Shown here: positions 8,292-18,963 of the stretch, piece by piece | Layout of the letters: the number at the start of each line of letters is the position of its first letter | How positions within the stretch are numbered: the first letter of the stretch is position 1 | NCBI GenBank assembly: GCA_902624195.1 | Contig: CACNWV010000001.1 | Span: forward strand, 56,783-120,782 | Direction of reading: 5' to 3' | Origin: an uncultured Pelagibacteraceae bacterium | GTDB lineage: Bacteria; Pseudomonadota; Alphaproteobacteria; Pelagibacterales; Pelagibacteraceae | Length of the DNA stretch: 64,000 nucleotides | Program-made: the position numbers and the translations under genes | Notes under the pieces: generated by a model | Told to the model about the DNA's origin: nothing | What the model saw: the letters and a program-made list of their open reading frames with translations, nothing else | Database searches by the model: none

Positions 8292-8828
8292 ATGTTAAAA
8301 ATAAGACTATCAATGGGTGGAGTAAGAAAAAGACCTGTTTATAAAATTGTAATTGCTGATAGCAGATATCCAAGAGACGGAAAATTTATTGAAAAGATTG
8401 GTTCTTACAATCCATTACTTCCAAAAGAAAAAAAGGAAAGAATTAAAATAGAAGCAGAAAGAGTAAAGTATTGGATGAGCAAAGGAGCTCAACCTACAAT
8501 GAGAGTTTCTAGATTATTAGGCGAGGTACAGATAATGCCGATGCCAAAACCTGGAAACAACCCTCAAAAGGCTGTACCAAAAAAAGATAGAAAAAAAACT
8601 GAGGGAGAAAAAAAAGAAGATCCTAAGAAGGATACTCCAGCAGCTGATGGTAAAAAGCCAGACCAAAAAGCAGAAACTAAAAAGGAAGAAGCTAAAAAGG
8701 AGCAACCTAAAGCAGAAACTAAAAAGGAAGAACCTAAAAAGGAGCAACCTAAAGCAGAAACTAAAAAGGAAGAACCTAAAAAGGAGCAACCTAAAGCAGA
8801 AACTAAAAAGGAAGAGAAAAAGGTTTAA
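8292..8828 (+). CDS. rpsP: Ribosomal protein S16 with long repetitive C-terminal tail
   Basis: Small-subunit ribosomal protein S16. Residues 1-85 are canonical ('MLKIRLSMGGVRKRPVYKIVIADSR...GSYNPLLP'). The remaining ~90 residues form a Lys/Glu/Pro-rich, probably disordered tail containing three 14-residue tandem repeats (KAETKKEE(A/P)KKEQP) plus a partial copy. E. coli S16 has 82 residues; alphaproteobacterial ones are often longer, but this tail is extreme and repetitive. It is in the ffh-rpsP-trmD-rplS operon, but rimM, usually between rpsP and trmD, is absent: the trmD start is only 17 bases downstream. Confidence 0.95.
   Translation: MLKIRLSMGGVRKRPVYKIVIADSRYPRDGKFIEKIGSYNPLLPKEKKERIKIEAERVKYWMSKGAQPTMRVSRLLGEVQIMPMPKPGNNPQKAVPKKDRKKTEGEKKEDPKKDTPAADGKKPDQKAETKKEEAKKEQPKAETKKEEPKKEQPKAETKKEEPKKEQPKAETKKEEKKV
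8667..8816 (+). repeat. 42-base in-frame tandem repeat in rpsP (three copies plus a partial)
   Basis: Units at 8667-8708, 8709-8750, 8751-8792 and a partial at 8793-8816, each starting AAAGCAGAAACTAAAAAGGA. The first full unit differs from the others at one amino acid (Ala instead of Pro). The near identity at DNA level points to recent expansion. Each unit encodes 14 residues, so copy number can change without breaking the frame. Confidence 0.93.
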
Positions 8829-8845
8829 CTACAAGGTAACTAGAG

Positions 8846-9547
8846 ATGTTAGAAGTAAAAATTTTTACTTTATATCCAGAAATGTTTCCAGGCCCTTTAG
8901 ATATTGGAATATTTAAAAAAGCGAGGGAAAATAATATTTGGAATTTAAAAGTTATAAATATTAGGGACTATTCTAAAGATAAATATGGTTCTGTAGATGA
9001 TACTCCTTTTGGCGGTGGAAGTGGAATGCTTTTACGGCCTGATATATTAGCATCTGCTCTTGATGAGAATATAAAGAAAGGTGAGAAAATTATCTACTTA
9101 TCTCCAAGAGGTAAAAAATTTGATCAAAACACAGCCAGATCTTTGAGTAAAAAAAAAAATTTAAATCTTATCTGTGGTCATTTTGAGGGTGTCGACCAAA
9201 GACTTCTGGAAACAAGAAATATAGAAGAATATAGTTTAGGTGATTTTGTTCTATCTGGTGGGGAGCCAGCATCTTTTGTACTCGTTGATGCTCTGATAAG
9301 ATTATTGCCCGGAGTGCTAGGTAATAAGAATTCTACCAAAGAAGAAAGTTTTGAAAATTACCTTTTAGAATATCCGCAATATACTAAACCAAGAGAATGG
9401 GAAGGTAAAAGCCCACCAGAAGTCCTATTTTCAGGTGATCATGCAAAAATAAAAGGGTGGCGTTTATCTCAATCTGAGGCTATAACTCGACGCCAGAGAC
9501 CTGATCTTTGGAAAAAATATTTAGAGAAAAAAAATGAAAAATATTGA
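8846..9547 (+). CDS. trmD: tRNA (guanine-N1)-methyltransferase TrmD
   Basis: SPOUT-class enzyme that methylates G37 next to the anticodon using SAM, preventing frameshifting. The trefoil-knot SAM-binding region '[34 protein letters not shown]' and the upstream '[14 protein letters not shown]' are intact. At 233 residues the length is usual. Its 3' end overlaps rplS by 14 bases, as expected for a coupled operon. Confidence 0.97.
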   Translation: MLEVKIFTLYPEMFPGPLDIGIFKKARENNIWNLKVINIRDYSKDKYGSVDDTPFGGGSGMLLRPDILASALDENIKKGEKIIYLSPRGKKFDQNTARSLSKKKNLNLICGHFEGVDQRLLETRNIEEYSLGDFVLSGGEPASFVLVDALIRLLPGVLGNKNSTKEESFENYLLEYPQYTKPREWEGKSPPEVLFSGDHAKIKGWRLSQSEAITRRQRPDLWKKYLEKKNEKY

Positions 9548-10043
9548 AGACATAAATAAAGCCGCAATAAAAAAAATAGTTGCAAACAAAAAAATTACCA
9601 ATTTTGCCCCTGGGGATACAGTAAAAATCGGTGTCAAAATTATTGAGGGCAAAAGAGAGAGAATTCAATATTTTGAAGGAGTATGTATTGCAAAAAAAAA
9701 TAGAGATATTAACTCATCTTTTACTGTAAGAAAAATTTCTTTTGGTGAGGGTGTTGAAAGAACTTTTGCTTTGTACAGTCCAAATGTCGAGTCTATTAAA
9801 GTTATAAGATCAGGAAAAGTAAGAAGAGCAAAACTTTATTATTTAAGAGATAGAAAAGGAAAATCAGCAAGAATAGCTGAAAAAATTAAGAAAAAAATCG
9901 GAGTTGATGTATCAGTTAAACAAAATGAGTCAGCAGCTAAAAATGTCGGATCTAAAGAAATGGCTCCAGATAAAAATGAAATTAACAAAAAAGATATAAA
10001 GTCCGAAGTGAAGTCTGAAAAGCAAAGTACCGAAATAAAATAA
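9534..10043 (+). CDS. rplS: Ribosomal protein L19 with charged C-terminal extension
   Basis: Large-subunit ribosomal protein L19. The core matches the family, ending in '[23 protein letters not shown]' near residue 122. About 45 additional Lys/Glu/Ser-rich residues follow; E. coli L19 has about 115 residues. The start inside trmD (14-base overlap) gives the expected N terminus. leuC begins six bases after its stop, so leucine genes are probably in the same transcript. Confidence 0.96.
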   Translation: MKNIEDINKAAIKKIVANKKITNFAPGDTVKIGVKIIEGKRERIQYFEGVCIAKKNRDINSSFTVRKISFGEGVERTFALYSPNVESIKVIRSGKVRRAKLYYLRDRKGKSARIAEKIKKKIGVDVSVKQNESAAKNVGSKEMAPDKNEINKKDIKSEVKSEKQSTEIK

Positions 10044-10049
10044 AATTTA

Positions 10050-11450
10050 ATGTCGAAAACTTTATATGAGAAGCTTTGGGAAAAAAATCTTGTTCATAAA
10101 CAGGAAGACGGCACCTCTTTAATCTATGTAGACAGACACTTAGTGCATGAGGTGACAAGTCCACAAGCTTTTGAAGGTCTAAGACTTCAGGGTAGAAAAG
10201 TTAGAAGACCAGATTTAACTCTTGCAGTTCCAGATCACAATATTCCTACAACTGATAGATCAAAAGGTATTGATGATAGAGAAGCAAAGATTCAAATTGA
10301 AACTTTAAGAAAAAATTGTAAAGACTTTGGTGTACAACTATTTGATATTAATGATAAGAGACAAGGTATAGTGCACATTATTGGACCCGAACAGGGTTTT
10401 ACACAGCCTGGCTCAGTAATAGTTTGTGGAGATAGTCACACAGCAACTCACGGGGCGTTCGGCGCTTTAGCTTTTGGAATCGGAACTTCTGAGGTTGAAC
10501 ATGTATTAGCCACACAAACATTGATGCAAAAAAAATCAAAAAATATGAGAATTAATGTCAATGGTAAATTACCCAAAGGAGTAACAGCCAAAGACGTTAT
10601 TCTAAAAATTATAGGCACTATCAGTACAGCTGGTGGAACTGGTTTTGTAATAGAATATGCGGGAGATGTGATTAAAAATTTTAGTATGGAAGAAAGAATG
10701 ACGGTTTGCAATATGACAATTGAAGCTGGAGCTAGAGCAGGTTTAATTGCTCCAGATCAAAAAACTTTTGATTATCTGAAAGGAAAAAAAATGTCACCAA
10801 AAGGTGAAAACTGGAATAAAGCTTTAAAATACTGGGAGAGCCTTTATTCAGATAAGGATAGTAAGTTTGATAAAGAAATAAATATTAGTGGTGAAGAAAT
10901 TGAGCCATTAGTCACCTGGGGAACTTCTCCTCATGATGTTTCTCCAGTCAATGGACTTGTACCAGATCCGGAAAAAGAGAAAAACGAGGATAGAAAAATG
11001 GCTATACAAAGATCTTTAGATTATATGGGGTTAAAACCAAACACAAAAATAGAAGATATCAAAATTGATAAAATATTTATAGGTAGCTGCACTAACGGAA
11101 GAATAGAAGATTTAAGAACTGCCGCTAGTTTACTGAAAGGAAAAAAAATTGCAGAACATGTAAGTGCAATGGTAGTTCCAGGCTCAGGATTAGTTAAAGA
11201 ACAAGCCGAAAAGGAAGGCTTAGATAAAATTTTTATTAATGCGGGTTTTGAGTGGAGAGAACCTGGATGTTCTATGTGCTTAGGCATGAATCCTGACCAG
11301 CTTAAACCACAAGAAAGATGTGCTTCTACATCAAATCGAAATTTCGAAGGCAGGCAAGGTAGAGGGGGTAGAACTCATTTGGTAAGTCCTGGAATGGCGA
11401 TAGCCGCAGCAATTAAAGGCCGTCTTGCCGATGTAAGAGAAATACAATAA
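10050..11450 (+). CDS. leuC: 3-isopropylmalate dehydratase large subunit
   Basis: Catalytic subunit of isopropylmalate isomerase, the second step of leucine biosynthesis, with a [4Fe-4S] cluster. Cluster ligands are visible in '[12 protein letters not shown]' (~residue 349) and '[12 protein letters not shown]' (~409-415). The 466-residue length is standard for the bacterial heterodimeric form. Its stop overlaps the leuD start by one base (TAATG). Confidence 0.98.
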   Translation: MSKTLYEKLWEKNLVHKQEDGTSLIYVDRHLVHEVTSPQAFEGLRLQGRKVRRPDLTLAVPDHNIPTTDRSKGIDDREAKIQIETLRKNCKDFGVQLFDINDKRQGIVHIIGPEQGFTQPGSVIVCGDSHTATHGAFGALAFGIGTSEVEHVLATQTLMQKKSKNMRINVNGKLPKGVTAKDVILKIIGTISTAGGTGFVIEYAGDVIKNFSMEERMTVCNMTIEAGARAGLIAPDQKTFDYLKGKKMSPKGENWNKALKYWESLYSDKDSKFDKEINISGEEIEPLVTWGTSPHDVSPVNGLVPDPEKEKNEDRKMAIQRSLDYMGLKPNTKIEDIKIDKIFIGSCTNGRIEDLRTAASLLKGKKIAEHVSAMVVPGSGLVKEQAEKEGLDKIFINAGFEWREPGCSMCLGMNPDQLKPQERCASTSNRNFEGRQGRGGRTHLVSPGMAIAAAIKGRLADVREIQ

Positions 11451-12058
11451 TGAAAAAATTTTTAAAGTTAAAATCGATTCCGGCATACATTTCACTTCAA
11501 AATATAGATACTGATATGATTGTGCCAAAACAATTTTTAAAAACTATTAAAAGAACTGGCCTTGGAAAAGGTTTATTTTATGAGATGAGATTTAATGAAA
11601 ATGGAGAAGAGATTAAAGATTTCGTTTTAAATACAGATCCATATAAAAAATCAAAAATTTTACTGGCAGGCAAAAATTTTGGGTGTGGATCGTCGAGAGA
11701 ACATGCACCATGGGCTCTATTAGATTTTGGAATAAGCTGCGTAATTAGTTCAAGTTTTGCCGATATATTTTATAATAATTGTTTCAAAAATGGGATTTTA
11801 CCGATTAAAATAAGTGAGGAAATATTACTTGAGCTAGTAGAATATTCAAAAAGAAAAGAGTCAATCGAGGTAAATTTACAAAACCAAGAAATAAAATTTG
11901 GTAACAAGTCTCAAAAATTTGAAGTAGATGCATTTAAAAAAAAATGTTTAATGGAAGGCCTTGATGATATTGCCTTATCAATGGAAAAAGTAAACTTAAT
12001 AGATAGCTTTGAAAAAAATGTAAAAGAAAGTAGGCCTTGGCTTTTAAAAAATGATTAA
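11450..12058 (+). CDS. leuD: 3-isopropylmalate dehydratase small subunit
   Basis: Small swivelling subunit that pairs with LeuC. The diagnostic '[13 protein letters not shown]' near residue 19 and '[17 protein letters not shown]' near 75 are present, and 202 residues is the normal size. It overlaps leuB by eight bases. Confidence 0.98.
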   Translation: MKKFLKLKSIPAYISLQNIDTDMIVPKQFLKTIKRTGLGKGLFYEMRFNENGEEIKDFVLNTDPYKKSKILLAGKNFGCGSSREHAPWALLDFGISCVISSSFADIFYNNCFKNGILPIKISEEILLELVEYSKRKESIEVNLQNQEIKFGNKSQKFEVDAFKKKCLMEGLDDIALSMEKVNLIDSFEKNVKESRPWLLKND

Positions 12059-13157
12059 AGTAAAGGATAGAAAACTTTTACTTTTGGCGGGTGACGGAAT
12101 TGGCCCAGAGGTAGTAAGAGAAGTAAAAAAAATTATTGAGTGGCTCAATAAAAATAAGTCTTTAGATTTCAAAATAGACGAAGGTTTAGTTGGAGGCGCA
12201 TCTTATGAAAAACATAAGACACCAATCACTGATGAAGTTTTTTATAAAGCCTTAGAAAGTGAAGCTGTAATCTTAGGTGCTGTTGGTGGGCCAAAATACG
12301 ATACTCTAGAATTTTCAAAACGGCCAGAAAGAGCTCTATTAAAATTAAGGAAAGAGCTTAAACTGTTTGCAAATTTACGTCCCGCTATTTGTTTTAAGCA
12401 ATTGGTAGAGGCTTCCTCATTGAAGCCTGAGATTATATCTGGATTAGATATAATGATTGTTCGTGAATTAACTGGAGGTATTTATTTTGGAGAGCCAAGA
12501 GGAATTGAACCTATCGAAAACAATGAAAGAAAAGGAATAAACACACATACATATACCACAAGCGAAATCCAAAGAGTAGCAAGAGTAGCTTTCGATCTTG
12601 CTAAAAAAAGGAGAAATAAGGTCACCTCTTGTGAAAAATCAAATGTGATGGAAGCTGGTATTTTATGGAGAGAAGAAGTTCAATTATTAAAAGATAAAGA
12701 TTACAAAAAAGTAGAACTAGAACATATGCTTGCTGACAATTGTGCTATGCAATTACTTAGAAATCCAAAACAGTTTGACGTAATCGTTACGGATAATTTA
12801 TTTGGAGATATCCTATCAGACGAGGCTGCAATGCTTACCGGTTCTCTTGGATTGCTTCCTTCAGCATCTCTGGGTGCAAAAGATAAAAATGGTAAACTTC
12901 GCTCAATGTATGAGCCAGTCCACGGATCAGCACCTGATATTGCTGGAAAAAATATTGCCAATCCAATAGCCACAATTTTAAGCCTTTCAATGGCTCTAAG
13001 ATATTCTTTAGATCTTGATAAAGAAGCTAATCAACTTGATAAAGCTGTACAGAGTGTTCTAGATGACGGATTAAGAACAAAAGATATTATGTCAAAAAAC
13101 ATGAAAGAAATTTCAACTTCCGATATGGGTGATGCAATTATTTCAAAATTGAAATAA
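12051..13157 (+). CDS. leuB: 3-isopropylmalate dehydrogenase
   Basis: NAD-dependent oxidative decarboxylase forming 2-ketoisocaproate in leucine biosynthesis. 'GDGIGPEVV' at the N terminus, substrate residues in '[14 protein letters not shown]', and the metal/substrate motif '[28 protein letters not shown]' identify it. At 368 residues it is full length. leuA is not in this window. asd follows 11 bases downstream. Confidence 0.98.
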   Translation: MIKVKDRKLLLLAGDGIGPEVVREVKKIIEWLNKNKSLDFKIDEGLVGGASYEKHKTPITDEVFYKALESEAVILGAVGGPKYDTLEFSKRPERALLKLRKELKLFANLRPAICFKQLVEASSLKPEIISGLDIMIVRELTGGIYFGEPRGIEPIENNERKGINTHTYTTSEIQRVARVAFDLAKKRRNKVTSCEKSNVMEAGILWREEVQLLKDKDYKKVELEHMLADNCAMQLLRNPKQFDVIVTDNLFGDILSDEAAMLTGSLGLLPSASLGAKDKNGKLRSMYEPVHGSAPDIAGKNIANPIATILSLSMALRYSLDLDKEANQLDKAVQSVLDDGLRTKDIMSKNMKEISTSDMGDAIISKLK

Positions 13158-13168
13158 TATAGAATATT

Positions 13169-14173
13169 ATGAATTTCGCAATAATAGGTGCATCTGGAAA
13201 TGTCGGTAGAAAAACTATAGAAATATTAGAGAAATCAAGTTTACCATTTAATAAATTATTTTTAGTTGCGTCATCAAAAAGTGCAGGTAAAAAAATAAAA
13301 TTTAGAAATGAAAATCTTGTAATCGAAAATTTAGAAAACTATGATTTTTCTAAAGCAGGTATTACTTTTTTTGCTGCAGGTAGTAAAATTGCAAAAGAGT
13401 GGGCAATTCGGGCAGCTAAAAAGACAATAGTCATAGATAACTCAAGCTACTTTAGAATGCAAAAAGATGTTCCTTTAGTAGTCCCTGAAGTTAATTCTGA
13501 AGATTTAAAAAAACATAATAATCTAATTTCAAATCCTAATTGTTCTACAATTCAAATGGTTTTAACTTTAAAACCTTTACACGATAAGTATAAAATTAAG
13601 AGAGTAATTGTCTCTACATATCAAGCAGTATCTGGGGCTGGAAAAGCATCAATGGATGAACTTTTTGATCAAACAAAAAATATTCTTGAGGGGAAAAAAA
13701 TTAAACCGATAAATTTTACAAAAAGAATAGCTTTTAATTTAATCCCTCATATTGATGACTTTGGTGAAGATGGATACACAAAAGAAGAATTAAAAATGAA
13801 AAATGAAACAAAAAAAATTCTTGATCCTAAAATCAATGTTTCTGCAACTTGTGTGAGGGTTCCAGTCAAAACTGGGCATTCCGAGTCTATAAATATAGAA
13901 TTCGAGAGGGATTATGATTTAGAAAACGTTATTAATATTCTAAAAAAATCCTCAGGTTGCAAAGTTGTTGATGAACACAACGATGGAGGATATATAACTC
14001 CGTTTGAGGCCGAAGGTGAACATACGACATATATTTCAAGAATTAGAAAAGATAATTCTAATCTTAAAGCTATAAATCTATGGGTTGTTTCAGATAATCT
14101 TTTAAAGGGAGCGGCATTAAATACTGTTCAAATAGCTGAGTGTTTGATAAAAAAACTTAAAGCAAATTTATAA
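13169..14173 (+). CDS. asd: Aspartate-semialdehyde dehydrogenase
   Basis: NADPH enzyme reducing aspartyl phosphate to aspartate semialdehyde for lysine, threonine, methionine and diaminopimelate. Rossmann motif 'IGASGNVGRKTIEIL' at residue 5, catalytic cysteine in 'SNPNCSTIQMV', base/substrate motif 'TGHSESINIEF'. The 334-residue length is normal. The leuB-asd order recurs in many alphaproteobacteria, to my knowledge. It is followed six bases later by sdhC. Confidence 0.97.
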   Translation: MNFAIIGASGNVGRKTIEILEKSSLPFNKLFLVASSKSAGKKIKFRNENLVIENLENYDFSKAGITFFAAGSKIAKEWAIRAAKKTIVIDNSSYFRMQKDVPLVVPEVNSEDLKKHNNLISNPNCSTIQMVLTLKPLHDKYKIKRVIVSTYQAVSGAGKASMDELFDQTKNILEGKKIKPINFTKRIAFNLIPHIDDFGEDGYTKEELKMKNETKKILDPKINVSATCVRVPVKTGHSESINIEFERDYDLENVINILKKSSGCKVVDEHNDGGYITPFEAEGEHTTYISRIRKDNSNLKAINLWVVSDNLLKGAALNTVQIAECLIKKLKANL

Positions 14174-14179
14174 TTTATA

Positions 14180-14563
14180 ATGCAAAATAATAATCCTCTA
14201 AGCCCACATTTACAAATTTATAAATGGCATATATCTTCACTTCTTTCTATTACTCATAGAATAGTTGGAGTCGTCAACTTTTTTGCTTTTATAACAATTT
14301 GCTTTTGGACAATAACGTTACTTTTTGGAGAAAATAGCTATCAACCAATTGAGATTTTTCTTCACAGCGCTTTTGGAAAGTTTTTTGCTATTACATTATG
14401 TTGGACATTTAGTTTTCATATAGTAAATGAAGTGAGACATTTATTTTGGGATGCAGGATTTGGTTTTGAGCTCAAAGCTGCAAATATCTCAGGTATACTA
14501 GCATTGACAGGATCCTTTATATTAACAATTTTATTATACATAATAGGAAAAAATTTTTTTTAA
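14180..14563 (+). CDS. sdhC: Succinate dehydrogenase cytochrome b556 subunit
   Basis: Membrane anchor of complex II carrying part of the haem b and quinone site. The signature 'SPHLQIYKWHISSLLSITHRIVG' at residues 8-30 and the haem-ligand region 'FHIVNEVRHLFWDAGFGF' are clear, with three membrane helices in 127 residues. It is the first gene of sdhCDAB, with no dedicated promoter visible in the six bases after asd. Confidence 0.96.
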   Translation: MQNNNPLSPHLQIYKWHISSLLSITHRIVGVVNFFAFITICFWTITLLFGENSYQPIEIFLHSAFGKFFAITLCWTFSFHIVNEVRHLFWDAGFGFELKAANISGILALTGSFILTILLYIIGKNFF

Positions 14564-14564
14564 A

Positions 14565-14891
14565 ATGCACACTTCTACAAAAAAATGGATTTTTACTAAA
14601 ATCAGTTCTCTTATTTTAATTCCTTTCATGATCTGGTTTATACTCAGTTTTGTATCTGTCTATGATATGGACTATAATCAAGTAACTGCTTTTTTTTCTA
14701 ATCAGCCCTCTAAGATTATTTTTTCAATATTCATTGTAATTGCTTTCTTTTTTTCAGCTTTAACAATAAGTGAGATTTTTGAGGACTATTTGCACAACAA
14801 TAAAATCAAAAATGTCGCAAATAAAGCGCTCTTTTTATCTGCTATATTAGTTCCATTATTTACAATTATCGGTATATATAATCTTAATTAA
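14565..14891 (+). CDS. sdhD: Succinate dehydrogenase membrane anchor subunit
   Basis: Second membrane anchor of complex II. Its 108 residues include three hydrophobic helices; sequence is poorly conserved in this family and position between sdhC and sdhA is the main evidence. The text '[13 protein letters not shown]' lies where SdhD proteins have a conserved His/Asp-Tyr loop. The stop overlaps the sdhA start by one base. Confidence 0.92.
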   Translation: MHTSTKKWIFTKISSLILIPFMIWFILSFVSVYDMDYNQVTAFFSNQPSKIIFSIFIVIAFFFSALTISEIFEDYLHNNKIKNVANKALFLSAILVPLFTIIGIYNLN

Positions 14892-16666
14892 TGAGTACAT
14901 ACAAAATTATAGATCATGAATATGATGTAGTCGTTCTCGGAGCTGGAGGATCAGGTTTAAGGGCGGCAGTTGGATTATCCGAATCTGGATTAAAAACTGC
15001 CTGCATATCAAAAGTATTTCCTACTAGAAGCCACACATCGGCAGCGCAGGGAGGAATTTCTGCAGCCTTAGGAAATATGGGTGAAGATGATTGGCGTTGG
15101 CATATGTACGACACTGTAAAAGGCTCTGATTGGTTAGGTGACCAAGATGCAATTGAGTATCTTTGCAAAGAAGCACCCAGAGCTGTAGTTGAACTGGAAC
15201 GTTACGGTGTCCCTTTTAGTAGAACTGAGGATGGAAAAATATATCAACGACCTTTCGGAGGTATGACGAAAAATTATGGCAATGGAACGGCTCAGAGAAC
15301 CTGTGCTGCTGCCGATAGAACAGGTCACGCAATTCTGCATACACTTTATGGTCAAGCCTTAAAACAAAATACAGAATTTTTCATAGAGTATTTTGCTTTG
15401 GATTTAATTATGAAAAATGGGGAGTGCAAGGGTGTTATAGCTTGGAATTTAACAGACGGTACGATACACAGATTTAGGTCCCATATCACTATTATAGCAA
15501 CGGGCGGTTACGGAAAAGTTTATTACTCTGCAACATCTGCACACACTTGTACTGGAGATGGTAATGCAATGGTTTTAAGAGCCGGGCTTCCACTACAGGA
15601 TATGGAATTTGTTCAATTCCACCCTACAGGAATATATGGCGTAGGTTGTTTGATTACAGAGGGTGTAAGAGGTGAAGGTGGATTTCTTGTGAATGGAAAA
15701 GGTGAACGGTTTATGGAAAGATATGCTCCAAATGCAAAAGACTTAGCTTCAAGAGATGTTGTGAGTAGATCTATGGAGATGGAAATTAATGAGGGCAGAG
15801 GAGCAGGTAAGGATAAAGATCATATTAATCTTCATTTAGATCATTTAGATAAAAAAGTGATTGATGAAAGACTTCCAGGAATTTCAGAGGCTGCAAAAAC
15901 TTTTGCTAATGTTGACGTAAATAAAGAGCCAATACCAGTGGTACCAACTGTACATTATAATATGGGGGGTATTCCTACAAATTATAAAGCTGAAGTTTTA
16001 ACATTAAACGGTTCAGAAAAAACTGTTCCAGGCTTAATGGCCATAGGTGAAGCAGCATGTGTTTCGGTACACGGTGCAAACAGATTAGGATCTAATTCAT
16101 TAATTGATCTTGTTGTTTTTGGAAGAGCCGCAGCAAAAAGAGCCGCTGAATTAGTCAAACCAGGTTCAGCTCATGAGGAAGTTTCGAGCACTGAGACAGA
16201 TAAATGCTTGGATAGATTTGATAAAATAAGAAATTCTAATGGTTCAACAAAAACTTCAGAACTAAGGCTCAAAATGCAAAAGACAATGCAATCAAAGTGT
16301 GCAGTTTTTAGAACAGAAAAGACCCTCAAAGAGGGAGTAGATCAAATTCGAAAGCCATACGAAGGAATGAGTGATGTTTCTGTAAAAGATAAGTCTTTAT
16401 TATTTAACACTGATTTAGTTGAAACTTTAGAATTTGATAATTTAATAAGTCAAGCACTTACCACTATGGACTCAGCTTACAACAGAAGAGAAAGTAGAGG
16501 CGCACATGCTAGAGAAGATTTTACTAAGAGAGACGACAAAAATTTTATGAAACATACTTTAGCTTGGCAAGAAGGAAAAAAAGTGGAGATTAAGTACAGG
16601 GACGTACACTCTAGAACTCTAACTAATGATGTACAATATTTTCCACCTAAGGAGAGAGTTTATTAA
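14891..16666 (+). CDS. sdhA: Succinate dehydrogenase flavoprotein subunit
   Basis: FAD subunit of complex II oxidising succinate to fumarate. FAD dinucleotide fold '[16 protein letters not shown]', the covalent-flavin histidine in '[11 protein letters not shown]', substrate motif 'QFHPTGIYG...[11 protein letters not shown]', and '[20 protein letters not shown]' near the C terminus are all intact. The 591-residue length is standard for alphaproteobacteria. Confidence 0.98.
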   Translation: MSTYKIIDHEYDVVVLGAGGSGLRAAVGLSESGLKTACISKVFPTRSHTSAAQGGISAALGNMGEDDWRWHMYDTVKGSDWLGDQDAIEYLCKEAPRAVVELERYGVPFSRTEDGKIYQRPFGGMTKNYGNGTAQRTCAAADRTGHAILHTLYGQALKQNTEFFIEYFALDLIMKNGECKGVIAWNLTDGTIHRFRSHITIIATGGYGKVYYSATSAHTCTGDGNAMVLRAGLPLQDMEFVQFHPTGIYGVGCLITEGVRGEGGFLVNGKGERFMERYAPNAKDLASRDVVSRSMEMEINEGRGAGKDKDHINLHLDHLDKKVIDERLPGISEAAKTFANVDVNKEPIPVVPTVHYNMGGIPTNYKAEVLTLNGSEKTVPGLMAIGEAACVSVHGANRLGSNSLIDLVVFGRAAAKRAAELVKPGSAHEEVSSTETDKCLDRFDKIRNSNGSTKTSELRLKMQKTMQSKCAVFRTEKTLKEGVDQIRKPYEGMSDVSVKDKSLLFNTDLVETLEFDNLISQALTTMDSAYNRRESRGAHAREDFTKRDDKNFMKHTLAWQEGKKVEIKYRDVHSRTLTNDVQYFPPKERVY

Positions 16667-16667
16667 A

Positions 16668-17444
16668 ATGGCTCAATTCAGCCTACCACAGAATTCTAAA
16701 ATAGAGGTAGGAAATTATTACAAAGATAAGACAAACTCAAAAAATTTAAAAAAAGTAAACGTTTATAGATGGGATCCATCAAATGGAAAAAATCCTAGAA
16801 TAGATACCTTCGAGGTAGACATGGATAATTGTGGACCAAAGGTTTTGGATGTTTTATTCAAGATTAAGAATGAAATTGATCCATCTATTACTTTTAGAAG
16901 ATCATGTGCACATGGTGTTTGCGGATCGTGCGCGATGAATATTGATGGTGTTAACGGTTTAGCATGTATTAAATCTCATGAGGATATCAAAGGTGATTTA
17001 AATGTATATCCTTTACCACATTTAAAAGTTGTTAAAGATTTAATTGGAGATCTCACAACTCTATATAAACAGTACGAGTCAATTCAACCTTGGTTAAAAG
17101 TAGATCAAACTGGTCAAGAAAAAATAGAGCTGAAACAATCTCAAAAAGATAGAGAAAAACTTGATGGGTATTATGAATGTATTTTATGTGCTTGTTGTTC
17201 GACATCTTGCCCTAGTTATTGGTGGAATGGTGATAAATATTTAGGACCAGCTGTTCTATTACAAGCTTACCGATGGATAAATGACAGTAGAGACGGAGAT
17301 AAAAAAGAGAGGTTAAAGAAAGTAGCGGATGAGTTAAAATTATATAGGTGCCATACTATTATGAATTGCACTAATTCTTGCCCGAAGGGCCTTAATCCTG
17401 CTAAAGCAATTGGTTCAATCAAAAAAATGCTTGCAACAAGTTAA
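16668..17444 (+). CDS. sdhB: Succinate dehydrogenase iron-sulfur subunit
   Basis: Electron-transfer subunit of complex II with three clusters: [2Fe-2S] in '[14 protein letters not shown]...LAC', [4Fe-4S] in '[12 protein letters not shown]', [3Fe-4S] in '[17 protein letters not shown]'. The ORF track starts at 16626, inside sdhA; the ATG at 16668, directly after the sdhA stop and preceded by GGAGAGAG, gives the expected N terminus '[10 protein letters not shown]' and 258 residues, so I use it. Confidence 0.97.
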   Translation: MAQFSLPQNSKIEVGNYYKDKTNSKNLKKVNVYRWDPSNGKNPRIDTFEVDMDNCGPKVLDVLFKIKNEIDPSITFRRSCAHGVCGSCAMNIDGVNGLACIKSHEDIKGDLNVYPLPHLKVVKDLIGDLTTLYKQYESIQPWLKVDQTGQEKIELKQSQKDREKLDGYYECILCACCSTSCPSYWWNGDKYLGPAVLLQAYRWINDSRDGDKKERLKKVADELKLYRCHTIMNCTNSCPKGLNPAKAIGSIKKMLATS

Positions 17445-17467
17445 AAGCTTATTTATTCAATTACATC

Positions 17468-18961
17468 ATGAAAACAATTCAACATTTTGTTGATGGAAAA
17501 ACCTTTTCAGGCAACTCAAATAGAACTGGAAAAGTTTATAATCCTGCGACAGGAGATCAAAGTGCAGAAGTAAAACTAGCATCTACAAAAGATGTAAATG
17601 ATGCAGTCGCTAATGCAAAGAAATCATTTGAAGAATGGTCAAATAAACCTCCACTTCAAAGAGCTAGAATAATGTTTAAATTTAAAGAATTAATTGAAAA
17701 ATACTCTGATGAACTTACTAAAATAATTGTTGCTGAACATGGAAAAGTCTATGAAGATGCAAAAGGTTCATTAAAGAGAGGCTTAGAAGTTGTTGAGTAT
17801 GCATGTGGAATACCTCAATTATTGAAAGGTGAATTTACAGAAAATGTTGGTGCAAATGTAGATAGTTGGTCTATGAGGCAACCGTTAGGTGTTTGTGCTG
17901 GAATAACTCCTTTTAACTTTCCTGCTATGGTACCAATGTGGATGTTCCCGATGGCAATTGCTTGCGGTAATAGTTTTATTTTAAAACCCTCTGAAAAAGA
18001 CCCCTCATGCTCAATAAGATTAGCTGAACTTCTTAAAGATGCCGGTCTACCGGACGGTGTATTTAATGTAGTAAATGGAGATAAGGAGTCTGTAGATGCA
18101 ATAATAAATAATAAAGATATTCAAGCAGTAAGCTTTGTTGGATCAACCCCTATAGCAAAATATATCTATGAAAACTGTGCAAAAAATGAAAAAAGAGTTC
18201 AAGCATTAGGCGGCGCAAAAAATCATTGTGTTGTTATGCCAGACTGTGATTTGGATCAAGCAGTTAACGGACTAATGGGAGCAGCTTATGGCTCAGCTGG
18301 CGAAAGATGTATGGCGCAATCAGTAGCAGTTGCTGTTGGTGGTGTAGGCGATAAACTTGTCGAGTTATTATCAAAAAAAGTTGAGGCATTAAAAGTTGGT
18401 CCTGGCATGGATAAAGAATCAGAAATGGGTCCTCTTGTAACAAAAGAGCATTTAGAAAAAGTAAAAGGTTATGTTGATATAGGCGTGAAAGAGGGAGCCA
18501 AGTTAATTGTTGATGGACGAAATTTTAAAATCCAAGGATATGAAAAAGGATTTTATATTGGTGGCTGTTTATTTGATTATGTAACAAAAGATATGAGAAT
18601 TTATAAAGAAGAAATATTTGGTCCAGTTTTATCAGTTGTTAGAGCAAAAAACTTCGATGAAGCTCTAGAACTTGTAAATAATCATGAGTTTGGAAACGGG
18701 GTAAGTATTTTCACAAGAGACGGAGATACTGGAAGAACATTTTACAATAAAGCTAAAATTGGAATGGTTGGGATAAATATTCCTATACCTGTGCCAATGG
18801 CATTCCATAGTTTTGGTGGATGGAAAAGATCTTTATTTGGCGACCAACACATGCATGGACCGGAGGGTGTAAGATTTTATACAAAACTAAAAACAATAAC
18901 TTCAAGATGGCCTTCCGGACTTAGATCAGATCCTGAATTTGTAATGCCAACAATGAAATAA
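17468..18961 (+). CDS. mmsA: Methylmalonate-semialdehyde dehydrogenase (CoA-acylating)
   Basis: Aldehyde dehydrogenase superfamily enzyme that turns methylmalonate (or malonate) semialdehyde plus CoA into propionyl- or acetyl-CoA in valine, beta-alanine or inositol breakdown. The catalytic Cys lies in '[14 protein letters not shown]', a sequence typical of MmsA, and the NAD motif '[13 protein letters not shown]' is present. 497 residues is full length. It sits 23 bases after sdhB and two bases before mdh, so it is expressed with the TCA genes; none of its usual catabolic partners are nearby. Confidence 0.93.
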   Translation: MKTIQHFVDGKTFSGNSNRTGKVYNPATGDQSAEVKLASTKDVNDAVANAKKSFEEWSNKPPLQRARIMFKFKELIEKYSDELTKIIVAEHGKVYEDAKGSLKRGLEVVEYACGIPQLLKGEFTENVGANVDSWSMRQPLGVCAGITPFNFPAMVPMWMFPMAIACGNSFILKPSEKDPSCSIRLAELLKDAGLPDGVFNVVNGDKESVDAIINNKDIQAVSFVGSTPIAKYIYENCAKNEKRVQALGGAKNHCVVMPDCDLDQAVNGLMGAAYGSAGERCMAQSVAVAVGGVGDKLVELLSKKVEALKVGPGMDKESEMGPLVTKEHLEKVKGYVDIGVKEGAKLIVDGRNFKIQGYEKGFYIGGCLFDYVTKDMRIYKEEIFGPVLSVVRAKNFDEALELVNNHEFGNGVSIFTRDGDTGRTFYNKAKIGMVGINIPIPVPMAFHSFGGWKRSLFGDQHMHGPEGVRFYTKLKTITSRWPSGLRSDPEFVMPTMK

Positions 18962-18963
18962 AA

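Noticed and set aside
8517-8916. ORFs 8517-8789 (-) and 8647-8916 (+) over the rpsP tail
   Set aside because: They are other-frame readings of the 42-base repeat, with repetitive low-complexity translations.
10448-11287. Minus-strand ORFs inside leuC, and similar ones inside leuB, proA, lysA and sucA
   Set aside because: They are shadows of strongly conserved genes on the opposite strand, with no recognisable protein features.
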